A stretch of DNA of 64,000 nucleotides from Lathyrus oleraceus (lineage: Eukaryota; Streptophyta; Magnoliopsida; Fabales; Fabaceae), in NCBI RefSeq assembly GCF_024323335.1, contig NC_066579.1, positions 250,473,575-250,537,574 on the forward strand, given 5' to 3'. The notes under the pieces are model-generated. The model was not told where the DNA came from, did not search any database, and saw nothing but the letters and a program-made list of their open reading frames with translations. This document shows, piece after piece, positions 46,926 through 56,943 of the stretch. Numbering within the stretch: position 1 is the stretch's first letter; each line of letters begins with the position of its first letter. A program made the translations under genes and the position numbers.

Positions 46926-47923
46926 AATGTGCCTCTAAAATAGCAAAATAAGATTCTGAAGTAAACACCTGGTTTCTGTATCTGACTCTGATGCTACTAC
47001 CAGTTAGAAGCCATCTGAGTTAGAAATCTCCAGGATCCAACCCTTTGGTATTCCTAAAGGTCAGATAAAGTAACACGTGGTACATCTTGCGTCTGACTTT
47101 GGAACTTCTAGACAGTTGTCTAGCAGTAATCAAGAAACAGACTCTTGATATCTCCTCGAGCAGTATGCTGATTTGGGGATTAGACTTTCATCATGGGATG
47201 TAATTATTCTTCTCTAAAAAGTGCTTACTTTGTTAACGTGCTGCATTCAATTTCCTATCTGTTAAACTCAACTTTCTACTGTCATTTTGCATGCACCCTA
47301 AATGTGTATATATTCATTTCACAAACTACACTTGCAGACTTTCACAATCATGACCTCACAAAACCCTCTCTCTCAGTTCTTCACCTCCTTCAAAGGATTT
47401 CTGCAGTCTTCATCAAGTTCTTCAAACATTCATCATCATCCTCAATTGCTTTTCATGGATTCTCAGCAACAATCAGTTTACAACTTCTCCCAACAGATGA
47501 ACTCAACAGAGCAAGCACCCAGTTCTAGCCAAAAAACCACTGCAACCACCGGCGTCATCTCAACTCCAATCTACAGGGAACCCCACATTCTTGATCGTGA
47601 GCCCCACATTCATCTAGAAACTCCATTTGATAAGCTTAAAGTTCTTTGTGAAACCTTGGTTGATTTCGAAAACATAAAGCGCAATGGCGTCGACCTCATT
47701 GAAGAACTGAAAAAGCAAGGGTGGGAAAATTACTTTCAACGCCTCTACGGCCCTGTGTACACGAATCTGGTGAAGGAGTTCTGGCGTTTCACAGACTCAG
47801 ATGATCACTACATTGTCTCCTACATTCTGGGAGTCAAGATAATCATCACTGAGAAATCAATTGCCTCTCTTATGAACATGGAGAAGACAGGAGGAAGACG
47901 CATCTACAACATAAACCCTAGGG
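45606..47923 (+). repeat. Array unit 7
   Basis: Like unit 6, plus private changes: NSQFLG for NCQFLG, a TAA at about 46566-46568 for Gln, and several env changes (TTTTCATGG, AAGCTTAAAG, GTGTACACG). It is the only unit that continues into the full env-like ORF. Confidence 0.95.
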
Positions 47924-49896
47924 CAAAGTACTTGTCCCAGGAAATAAACCCTACCATCTTCCAACAAAGTGTTGAAGGCAAGCATTCCAAGAACAAGAAA
48001 CTACATCAGAACCTTCGGGTCTGGCTGAAGATCATCTTAGGCACCATCCATCATCGTCCTACTTCAAACTCTTTTGACTACATCAACACAGATCAGAAGT
48101 GCATCTTGTACTACATTCACAAGGGTCTGAAACTCTGTCTACCTGCACTCCTCTTCAAGTACCTTAGAGATTCAGTTAAAGACACCAGAAACAATATGAA
48201 GACAAGGAACTACATCCCTCTGGGGAGACTGGTATCTGATGTATTGATCGAGAGTGGCGTTGTGGGCCATCTGATTCAGCTCAGACTCATGGAAGATGTC
48301 ACCATTGACACTGGAAGACCTCTGAATGCTCGGAATCTGAAGAGCATGGGAATCTATAATCATGTCAGAGCCAAACCAACACTTGATACCTCCTAGAAAG
48401 CACTCAAAGATCAGAGGGAGATTCCCAATGGACTCTACCTGTTCTCCAAGATTAACCCTCAAGAGGTAATAGCCTACTATCTAGAGGACCTTGCCAAGCA
48501 AGGGGTGGATATCTCTGAATTCTCAATGGACTGGCTACCTGAGCATCCACCAAACTTCATGAAGAGGATGAGAGAGCCCTCTGAGAATCCCAATAAGGCG
48601 AAGTAAGCTAAGCTGGGAGAATCCTTTGGATCAAGACCCCCAGTTCCTCTAGTTAGCTCTCCAGGTAAATCTGTATCTCTCCCTCCCATTGTCAAGATTA
48701 AACCAATTGCTTCTTCTCTTCCCCAAACAACCCCCATATACACCTCTACTAAAACTCCTCCCTCAACCACCAGATCTTCTAACCCATTATCTTTGAAGTT
48801 CAACCTCGCCACCACAACATTACCTGTTTCAGAAGCAGAAATGCTGATTGAAACCACCTCACCATCATCATCACCATCTCCTCAATCCCCACCTTACTAC
48901 GAACTCTCCTCTGATACTGAACCATATGACCCTCAATCCCCCACTCTGGCTCAGCTCCAAGCCCGTGCTCTGGCCTCTTAAAAGCCATCACATCCTGAAC
49001 CTGAACCTGAAGTCACTTGCCCACCTCCGGAACATCCAAATCCAACCACATCTGAACCACAACCATTTGAACCAACCAACTCTGAACCACAACCATCTGA
49101 ACCAACCCAATCTGAACCACAACCATCTGAACCAACCCACTTTGAACCGTAACCATCAGAACCAACCCACTATAACATACCACAACCCATCACTTTCGCT
49201 GACCCAACAACTCCCACACTCAATCTAAGTGCCCCCATCTCACCCTCCTCACCCTCTCAAGCCTCTGCCAATGAACCAGAAACTATCCTTCCTACCATTG
49301 AAGAAGCAATTATGGTTTTTGCAGAGTCTTTTGTTGATAAGGTCAAGTCTCTGACCATCAACTCTGGTATCAGTGAGGATCCCTCTACTGTAAGGATTCA
49401 CTGGAACAGAGTGATAAGTTGGATGACCTCTGAAGCCTTCAAGCTGAAAGGCCTCTCTGAACAAGTCCGTAGCGACTTCATCAGAGACGCTGCGATCAGA
49501 CTCCAAGAGCGCCTAGCCAGAGAAACTGAGGAACGGGGAAGGAAGGAAGCTGAAGAGAAAGCGCGTCTAGAAGAACTTCAGAGAATCAGAGAAGCTAAAA
49601 CAAAGGCTATTGCTAATGCTGCTACTGCTGAGGCTGAGGCTAAAGCTAAAGCCGACGCTGAAGAAGCAGCTCGCATTGCTGAAGAAGTTGCTGCCAAAGC
49701 CAAAGCTGATGAACTGACTCAAGGGGAGCACTCCAACTCTGGGTTCGTCCCTCTGGTCTTGAAGACTCTAGAGGAACTGCAGAAAGAACAACAGATAGTT
49801 CGAGCCAGACTGGATCAACAGGACTCTGTCAACGTTAACATTCAGAACATGATGTCCCAGCTGCTCCAAAGGATGCCTCCGCCTCCAAACCCTTAA
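47350..49896 (+). pseudogene. Element D env-like ORF, full-length copy with four in-frame stops
   Basis: One frame runs from MTSQNPLSQF at 47350 to QLLQRMPPPPNP at 49896, about 849 codons. It is broken only by TAG at 48394, TAA at 48604, TAA at 48979 and TAA at 49150, with no frameshift. Order: Ser/Gln-rich N-terminus, a conserved globular part (to about 48600), a Pro/Ser-rich region with repeated EPQPSEPT (about 48990-49170), then a long Ala/Glu/Lys-rich coiled coil (RLARETEERGRKEAEEKARL to AAKAKADEL, about 49510-49715). Position after pol and the coiled coil match Sirevirus env-like proteins. No clear signal peptide or membrane segment was seen, so an envelope role is not shown. Confidence 0.85.
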
Positions 49897-50033
49897 GCAC
49901 CTAGGCTATTTTGATTGTTGCTTTATATGGTTTGTTGTTTGCTCCTTGCCTTTTGCTTTCTAACATATATGCTTATCTTTAAATGCTTCTCTATCAATAT
50001 CATTTTTTGCTGCCATGTCTTTTTTAATCTAAC

Positions 50034-50046
50034 AAAAAGGGGGAGA
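50034..50046 (+). other. Upstream polypurine tract copy
   Basis: AAAAAGGGGGAGA, nearly the same as the tract next to the LTR. Repeated tracts of this kind upstream of the 3' LTR are a known Sirevirus trait. Confidence 0.65.
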
Positions 50047-50291
50047 ACTAAAACAACTCTGATGAAAACATAACTAATTCCTCTCAAGCACTGCAAACAT
50101 TTTCAATAAAATATTACTAAATCAATGACTTACGATATGCAGGAAAGTAGCTAAAAGCACCAAACCATGAAAGGTCCGATAAGAACTTCTGAGCTATCCA
50201 AAGATCTAACTCGGGGGGAGCCCACTGTTCTATCTGATCTAAGAGTTTCTTTAAATGTTTCATCTTTAATCTGAACTATTTTGTCATCATC

Positions 50292-50305
50292 AAAAAGGGG
50301 GATAT
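50292..50305 (+). other. Element D polypurine tract
   Basis: AAAAAGGGGGATAT immediately before the TG of the 3' LTR, the expected plus-strand primer site. Confidence 0.85.
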
Positions 50306-51333
50306 TGTAAGAACAAAGTTGGTTCTACAATATATCTCTAAGATTTTGATGATAATAAAGGATGAAACAAAAATGGTACTCTAACGAGATTTTTTCTTAG
50401 TTTGCAGGACTCTGACCATTTATGCAGGATTCTGACCATACATCAGATATAAAATTACATCAGATATAAAATTACATCAGATATGAAATATTCGATGACC
50501 AGATGCCACTCTGAAAGGATGCGTCCAGAAGGTTCTGGTTCTAATCAATGTAGAAACCAACACAACATTTAAGAAGTCAGAAGCTCCGACAAAAGACTAC
50601 TGAATCCAGACTCTGATACTAAAGAAGTCTAGAGCATTGAGAAGCTCTGATGAGGTTATACATAATCATCCTCTGAAGACAAACTCTGATATATCAAGAC
50701 TCTGACGTAGACTCACCAGTCCAGAACGTGTAACCGAAAAGAATCTTAATATGGAAAGAAAGTATTTCAAGAAGGGAATAATGAGGCGTGCAAAACTATT
50801 TTAGAAAGAAACAAGGAGAGTAATGACATTAATCATTCTTCAATGACCAAGATTATGTCTTCACTCCAACGGTCCTTCACAATGACTATATAAAGAATGG
50901 AATACTTCACAAGAAAACACACCTGAGACACACAAGAAATCTCATTCATCCTCACGAGTTGCTGCTCTTACGTGAAAAGCCATTTTGCTCTTATAATTCT
51001 GTAATATTTTTTTTTTGTTAGAAGCACTTTACATTACAATTTCCTCTTGCTTGAACTACTTCCTCAAGTGACTCTGCGCAATCTGAATACTTGAGAGGGC
51101 TAAGAGATTATTCTCTTAGACGTTTGGTTGTGTAATCTTTCAAGATTAGTGTATTAAGTCTTTTTTGAAGGCGAAATCACCTTGGTCGGGTGGACTGGAG
51201 TAGCTTTGAATTTCAAGCGAACCAGTATAAATATTCTATGTCATTTCCGTTTATTCTGTGTGTGTCTGATTTCTGAAAAAGTTTTTATTTCCAAAACAAT
51301 TCAAACCCCCTTTATTGTTTTTCTCAACCTTCA
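50306..51333 (+). repeat. Element D 3' LTR (1,028 bp)
   Basis: Starts TGTAAGAACAAAG and ends CAACCTTCA. It is 55 bp longer than the 5' LTR because of local tandem duplications at about 50406-50485: GCAGGAYTCTGACCAT twice and ACATCAGATATAAAATT in three versions. Confidence 0.92.
50887..50895 (+). promoter_or_regulatory. Putative TATA box in element D 3' LTR
   Basis: TATATAAAG, same context as in the 5' LTR. In this position it could only drive transcription outward to the right. Confidence 0.5.
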
Positions 51334-51338
51334 GATGA
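51334..51338. repeat. Target site duplication of Sirevirus D, right copy
   Basis: GATGA, identical to 27206-27210. The flanking LTR C sequence becomes continuous when D is removed. Confidence 0.9.
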
Positions 51339-52455
51339 GGCCCATGAAATGATAGCATCTGATCCATAATCCAAGGTGAAATGTACTGAAATCATCTTGG
51401 AAGCTTATGCAAGTGTGTATGGAAATTGGACCTTGAAAATATCCAAATGGTACTTCAACTTTCACCCATGCGCAACTGCCTCATACTTTGTCCAAATGAG
51501 ATGATTTTGGACTTTTTGGAAAGGTGGTATCAAGGGTAATAACTTTCATGTTTAACACTTTTTAATTTGAAGCTTGGATCTTGATGAATTTTGAGGTGGA
51601 AGTTTGGGAAATCAAACATATTTGAAAATTTTCTAAGTCCCAAGTCAAATGTTCACTTCTTCCACCTTAAATAACGTTTTCTATGGACTTCAAATGAGAA
51701 ACATTCCTTCATAAAAGTTGTAGATATTTCAAACCTATTAAATTTGGTCACCAATTTGACCTCATTTAGATTTGACATGAAGGAGTTATGCATTTTAGAA
51801 GTTGAGGAAGATCACTTGTTAAATGGTAATGGCCCAAAATGACCTATAATGTTTCCTCTTGGCATATGCATTTTCAAGTTGAATTTTCACTTCTTCCAAA
51901 CATAAAAGTTGAAGTAGACATCTCGAAATTAATCATGAAATTTTAATGGCTTTCATCTAATAAAAATTGAGCAAGTTATTGTTTTGGGAAGTTGACCTCC
52001 AAACTAGGGTTTAGACAAAATTACCTATAATATTTAACCATACAAAATGACTTTACAATCAAAATTATCTTTATAACTAAATATAAAAGTTGTTTGTAAT
52101 GTCATTTAGAGTAACTTTTCTCTTGGAATAATTTTCATATGACAAAAATTGTAGGAGATAGGGTCTAGGGAACCTCAGTTTTGACCAGTTGACTTTCTCT
52201 TATCAACCACCATGAACCAACTTGCTAGCTTGACATTATATTGACTTTTGGGACTCATGGAGGATCATATATGCATAATATGATGTAAGGTGAAGTATCC
52301 CTTGAAATATTTGATCAATTGTTGAAGACACTTGTTGAAGAAGTCACACAAGATACCCAGATGAATTAGAGTTTCCCAGGCAAACCAACTCAAAACTTTT
52401 GATGATTTCTTGATCAAAATAACATGTGGAGGTCATGGAAATCCATATATTATGA
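51334..52455 (-). repeat. Element C: Ogre LTR remnant, second segment
   Basis: Minus-strand match to the 5' part of the element E LTR (about 61570-62690), including the stretch around CAACTGGTCAAAAC. It continues 26586-27210 across Sirevirus D. The first ~325 bp of the LTR are missing, and at about 52455 it changes abruptly to plus-strand leader of element E. No gene is present; short frames here are chance. Confidence 0.8.
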
Positions 52456-52839
52456 GTCAGTCATCCTAACCTATAATATCCGATAGATGGGATTAAGACT
52501 CTGGGAACTTTTTAGAACATGATCTACGGGTTTTTGTCCTTAGTACACTCCTTTGGGATGGTTCTTAACCTAACTCCATGCTCGTGACTCACAATAAACC
52601 CTTTGATTCTTGGTTGATCCGATCAAGTCTTATCAATATCAATGGAACTTGGCTGTTGATAAGGTAAAAACCATAATCCACCAAAATGGATGATTGATCT
52701 GGATGATGACTTGATCCATCCCTTGACATTTGTTTGTGTTTGCCTTGTGTGTGATTGTTGCGTTTATAACATTCATCACCGAAAAGTAAATTTCGAGGAA
52801 ACTAAGGTCTTATTTGCAAATATTTTCAGACCATAAATT
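52456..52839 (+). other. Element E leader fragment
   Basis: Aligns with the ORF1-proximal part of the leaders of A and B (reverse strand of about 20880-21180), starting near ATAATATCCGA and including CCATAATCCACCAAAATGGA. The long inverted repeat seen in A is degraded here. Confidence 0.75.
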
Positions 52840-54333
52840 ATGGACGAAGGAACACTAAGAAGTACAGTTTTAGATGTCCTGATTTTAAATAGCTACGGAA
52901 GTTGTCATCTTTTGTATTAGATCCCTTGGACTTCAACGTCATGGGAAGCTTTTTCTATATTATCTGCAGATGTAGTTGAAGGAATTCTGAGTGTTTTGGT
53001 TTAGTTCTATGATCCTTTCTATCGGTGCTTCACTTTTCCTGATTATCGGCTTGTACCTACATTGGAGGAGTATGGTCATCTCTTGGGTATGCCCGTATCT
53101 GATAAAGTACCTTTTAGTGGATTGGAGGAGATTCCTATATCTCATATCATAGCTGAAGCTCTTCATCTGAAGAAATCTGAGTTTGATGCTCATTTGGTGA
53201 AGAAAGGAGGTATTCTTGGGTTGACTTCTGAGTTCCTCATTAGTAAAGCTACTGTCTTTACTCAAGCTGGTAGTATGGATGCTTTTGAAGCTATCTTGGT
53301 ATTGCTCATCTATGGTCTAGCTTTGTTCCCTAGCATTGACGGTTTTGTTGATGTTAACGCCATTAGAATCTTCTTGATTGGGAATCTTGTTCATACTCTG
53401 TTGGATGACACGTATTTTTCTTTGCATTTGAGGAATTCTAAAGGTGGTGGGACAATTGTATGTTGTGTTCCTCTTCTGTACAAGTGGTTTATTTTGCACT
53501 TGTCTCAGACGCATGCTTTTCTGGAAAACAAGCAATGTCTACGGTGGACTCAGAGACTTATGTCTCTCACTAATGATGGTATTGTTTGATATGATTCTTC
53601 ATTGAGTAGCTTGGATATTATTGACAGTTGAGGTGAGTTCTCTAATGTGCCTCTCATTGGTACACAAGGAGGAATCAACTACAACCCTGCTTTGGCTCAT
53701 CATCAACTTGGGTTCCCCTTGAGAGATAAACCTAATAACACTCAGTTAGATGGTCTATTTTATCAAGAGGGTAAAGATCCCCAACTTCTGAAGAAAAGGA
53801 TGATACATGCGTGGCATAATATACATAGGAAAGGAAGATTCGAGCTTGGTCCATGCAACTGTGTAGCTTTGGAAGCTTACACTATTTGGGTGAAGAAGAG
53901 AGCTTTGGAGCTCAAGATGTCGTACGCCTGTGAAAGACTTATGTCTATGGTTATGGTTGAGCCATCAACTCTCCCTAACCAAGATATAGAGGAGTTGGAA
54001 GACGCACTCACCAAGATGAAGCAAGAGAAAGATATGTGGAAAGAGCAGTTCCATGCTTTGAGTCGAAAGCATGAAGAGTTGCAGCTTGAGTCGAGATACA
54101 AGGACGCGCTTATTGAGATTCTTGAAGACCGAGCAATGAAGAGACAGAGAGAGCCAGAGGGTTTATTTTCCTCCAGTATGCCTCAACCTTCCGGTGCTTG
54201 AAAGAAGATTGTTGATCAGCTTGTCCTCGAGAAGGCTCAAATGAAGATATCCTTCGAATATGAGATTCGACACGTCTGAAGGAAGTATGCACCCGTAGCC
54301 AGATCATCTGATGCAGTTGCTAGGGATCCTTAG
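52840..54333 (+). pseudogene. Element E ORF1 (Ogre-specific ORF), nonsense-damaged
   Basis: A single frame from ATG 52840 to a TAG at 54331, about 497 codons, with six internal stops (TAG near 52909 and 53002; TGA at 53587, 53629, 54199 and 54280) and no frameshift. Conserved pieces: LVPTLEEYGHLLGMPV, EAILVLLIYGLALFPSIDGF, KGGGTIVCCVPLLYKWFILH, RLMSLTNDGIV, then KGRFELGPCNCVALEAYTIW. A coiled coil follows (IEELEDALTKMKQEKDMWKE, about 53990-54120). It resembles the plant DUF7745-type domain of Ogre ORF1. Function is unknown. The homologous ORF of A is much more decayed. Confidence 0.85.
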
Positions 54334-54444
54334 GATGATAGTTTCCTTTTCTCTTGTATTTGTATTTTGGTTTCTGAAATTGTACTCAGTGTAATCCTTC
54401 CAAATTTCATGAATAAAAAGATATTTTATGGTCAATCAAATTTT

Positions 54445-54504
<60 letters not shown>

Positions 54505-54679
54505 GTATTTGCAAATAGGACTTCATATGTTCTTTGAAATTACAAATAATCAAAAATATTACATTTCATGCATCATTTGCATAACAAGTTTCTTCTGCCA
54601 GATGTTTTATCAATTCTTCTTTTGTGCATTAGCCAAGCTGACTCACCGCTATAATACTCGTGCTAACCAACCGAAGATC
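54334..54679 (+). other. Spacer between ORF1 and gag in element E
   Basis: Noncoding; contains AATAAA (54413-54418) and an AT microsatellite. The last bases (ACTCACCGCTATAATACTCG) are conserved just before gag in element A. Confidence 0.7.
54448..54501. repeat. AT dinucleotide microsatellite
   Basis: About 27 uninterrupted AT repeats. Length is likely variable between individuals and error-prone in sequencing. Confidence 0.95.
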
Positions 54680-56943
54680 ATGGAGCATCTCGAGTAAGAG
54701 AACAAAGAACTGACAGACGAGATCGTCAGATTAACAGCACTGATGGAATCCGTGATTACTGCCTAGAATCAGTCATCACCAACTCCTGCAACTCCTCCTC
54801 CTCAAAGGACTATTATTTCTGAGGTTGCTACCTCAATTGTTCCAGCTGCTACTGCCAGTCAATCTATTCCCGCCATTCCTATTGGATTCCCTTGGGGAAT
54901 GCCTTCAAATTTTATGCCAGAAGGGTATGCGCCCACATTTGTTTCTTTGCCAACATCTAGCCCGGCCATGTCAGTGCCACCTCCAGTTCCTCATACTCTG
55001 CCTCGTGTTGAGGACATTATCTACCATTATGAGTCGTCTGAGGGCCCAGATGTATATGAGAAGATGGATGAGATGAAAGATCAATTCCTCGAGTTACGTA
55101 AAGAGTTGAAGACTCTAAGGGGGAACTTGTTTGGGAAGAGTGCTGCTGAACTCTGCTTGGTCCCTAATGTTAAGATCCCGGTGAAATTCAAGGTCCCGGA
55201 CTTTGAAAAGTACAAAGGGAATACTTGCCCGCTAAGCCATCTTGTTATGTATGCCAGAAAGATGTTTACGCATACTGATAATGATCAGTTGTTGATTCAC
55301 TATTTCCAAGACAGTTTGACTAAAGTTGCCTTGAGGTGGTATATGGGTCTGGACAGTGCAAGCATTCGTACCTTCAATGACTTAGGCAGGGCCTTTATCA
55401 AGCAGTATAAGTACAATATGGATATGGTGCCTGATAGAGACCAGTTGAGGTCTATGTCTCAAAAGGATAAGGAGACATTTAAAGAATATATTCAGAGATG
55501 GAGAGAGATTGTCACCCTGATAAGTCCACCTCTTGAAGAGAAAGAGATGATGAAGGTCTTCTTAAAGACGTTGAGTTCGTTTTATTACGAACGTATGATT
55601 GCGAGTGCCCCCAATCATTTTACCGAAATGGTAAACATGGGGATGAGGCTAGAAGAAGGAGTCCGTGAAAGACGTTTGTCTAAAGAAAAGGCCTCGACCA
55701 TCAAGAAATATGGTGGGAGTTTCTCCAAGAGGAAGGAGGGAGAAACTAATTCAGTATCAGTGGGGAGGAAGAGGAGGCCTCATGTCATAAAGAGTTCTCA
55801 ACCTCGTCAACATCAATATCAAGTTTCCTCAGTAATTCCGGTTTTTTCCAACAAATCCAATCAATCGGTTCAAATTCACCAACAACAACATCAACAACCG
55901 CAACAAAGAACAAACTACAACAATAACAACAATCATCATCAACAAAATTTTGAGAGGAAGAAGGTCTCCTTTGAACCTATTCTTATGAAGTATGCAGAGT
56001 TATACCCATCATTGGTTCTCAAGAACCTCATTCAGCCAAGAAATCCTCCTCAAATTCCTGAGCCACTACCATGGTGGTTCAAAACTGATCTTCATTGTCC
56101 TTTTCACCAGGGAGCCCCTGGCCATGACATAGAGAATTGATATCCATTAAATATGAAGTTAAGAAGCTCGTGAAGAGTGGCATGGTGTCCTTTGAGGACA
56201 GGGCACTGAAGGTGAAAGCCAATTAGTTGCCTGGTCATGGTAACGCTTCTGTCAACATGGTGGACGACTGTCCAGGGGATTTTCGAGTTTTTGATGTGAG
56301 ACGTATCTGAAGATCTCTGGTGGAGATGCATAAGACTTTGTGTTTAATCAGTGACTGTGAACATGACCATGATGGTTGTGTAATCTGTAGCGTGAACCCC
56401 CGTGGGTGTATGATTGTCAAGAGAGATATCCAAAAGTTGATGGATGAGAATGTAATCCAGATTCAACAGCTGAGGGATATGGAAGATGATGTGAATGTGA
56501 TTGTGCCAGTGTTCAAGACCCCTGAGCGGGTAGTTATTCAATTTAATAATAGCAACAACAATAATGTCAATAGATCGGTATCATCGTTGATCATATGCTT
56601 AGTGGGCCCTATCCCCTACTCATCTGATAAAGTTATGCCATATCAATACAATGCCACCATGATTGAAGATGGTCAAGAGGTTCCTCTACAAGCTGCAGAC
56701 TCAGTGGTGAATATTGCAGATATTGCAAAGGTGATCCGTAGTGGTCGTGTGTTCAGGTCAGTGTTTCCAAAAGAAGCAGAAGATGTTTCTGTAAGTAAGA
56801 AGGCAGAGATTCCAGTAGTGAATCTGGTTAGTGCTCCAACGTGTAAGTCTGGTGAATCCAGCAAGTTGAAGACTAACGATGATGATGAGGTGCTAAAGTT
56901 GATTAAGAGAAGTGAATTCAATGTTGTAGAGCAGCTGCTCTAG
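54680..56943 (+). pseudogene. Element E gag
   Basis: ATG at 54680, equivalent to the start used for element A. TAA at 54695 and TAG near 54764 replace Gln codons in the N-terminal coiled coil. The main open part (54899-56140) has the Pro-rich linker, the capsid-like domain (VKFKVPDFEKYKGNTCPLSH, RWYMGLDSASIRTFNDLG), a Gln/Asn-rich stretch and a zinc knuckle whose last Cys codon is TGA (CPFHQGAPGHDIEN, stop). A one-base deletion just after (about 56151) shifts the frame. Two more stops (about 56224 and 56307) follow, then 56320-56943 is open with ISDCEHDHDGCVICSVNPRG. A TAG at 56941 ends it, in frame with protease. Confidence 0.88.

Larger units (their letters stand above)
31698..47923 (+). 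repeat. Seven-copy tandem array of a 2,318-bp RT-RNase H-env segment
   Basis: Matching landmarks recur at exact 2,318-bp steps; for example the MDVKSAFLNG start codon is at 31812, 34130, 36448, 38766, 41084, 43402 and 45720. Seven times 2,318 is 16,226 bp, exactly the interval, so no unit has gained or lost a base net. Each unit runs from mid-RT (after ARPVAQG) through RNase H and a 424-bp spacer into the first ~190 codons of the env-like ORF. Units join within CCTAGGGTACAG, where the shared AGGG could come from either side. Units differ by roughly 10 to 20 substitutions by eye. Confidence 0.97.
49897..50305 (+). other. Element D 3' untranslated region
   Basis: Noncoding region between the env-like stop and the 3' LTR. 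It contains two copies of a polypurine motif (50034-50046 and 50292-50305) and no gene. Confidence 0.8.
27211..51333 (+). mobile_element. Element D: Ty1/copia Sirevirus with a sevenfold internal tandem array (24.1 kb)
   Basis: A plus-strand element with both LTRs, an initiator-tRNA-Met PBS, gag, protease, integrase, RT, RNase H, an env-like ORF, polypurine tracts and GATGA duplications. The domain order Pro-Int-RT-RH is that of Ty1/copia, and an env-like gene after pol is typical of Sireviruses. Six extra copies of a 2,318-bp internal segment inflate it; without them it would be 10,215 bp, a usual Sirevirus size. It inserted into LTR C. All coding regions carry stops and/or frameshifts, so it is dead. 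The LTRs differ by about 5% by eye, while array units differ by under 1%. Confidence 0.93.

Noticed and set aside
31698..47923. A cluster of tandemly duplicated host genes
   Set aside because: The unit starts and ends inside retrotransposon genes, holds only pol/env fragments, and lies between LTRs with a target duplication.
31698..47923. Pure assembly artefact
   Set aside because: Not excluded, but units differ by patterned substitutions and unit 7 has private changes, which simple duplication of one consensus would not give. Kept as a caveat in the findings.
52960..53265. Minus-strand 101-codon ORF
   Set aside because: Exact antisense of ORF1 of element E, which has clear homology to element A on the other strand.
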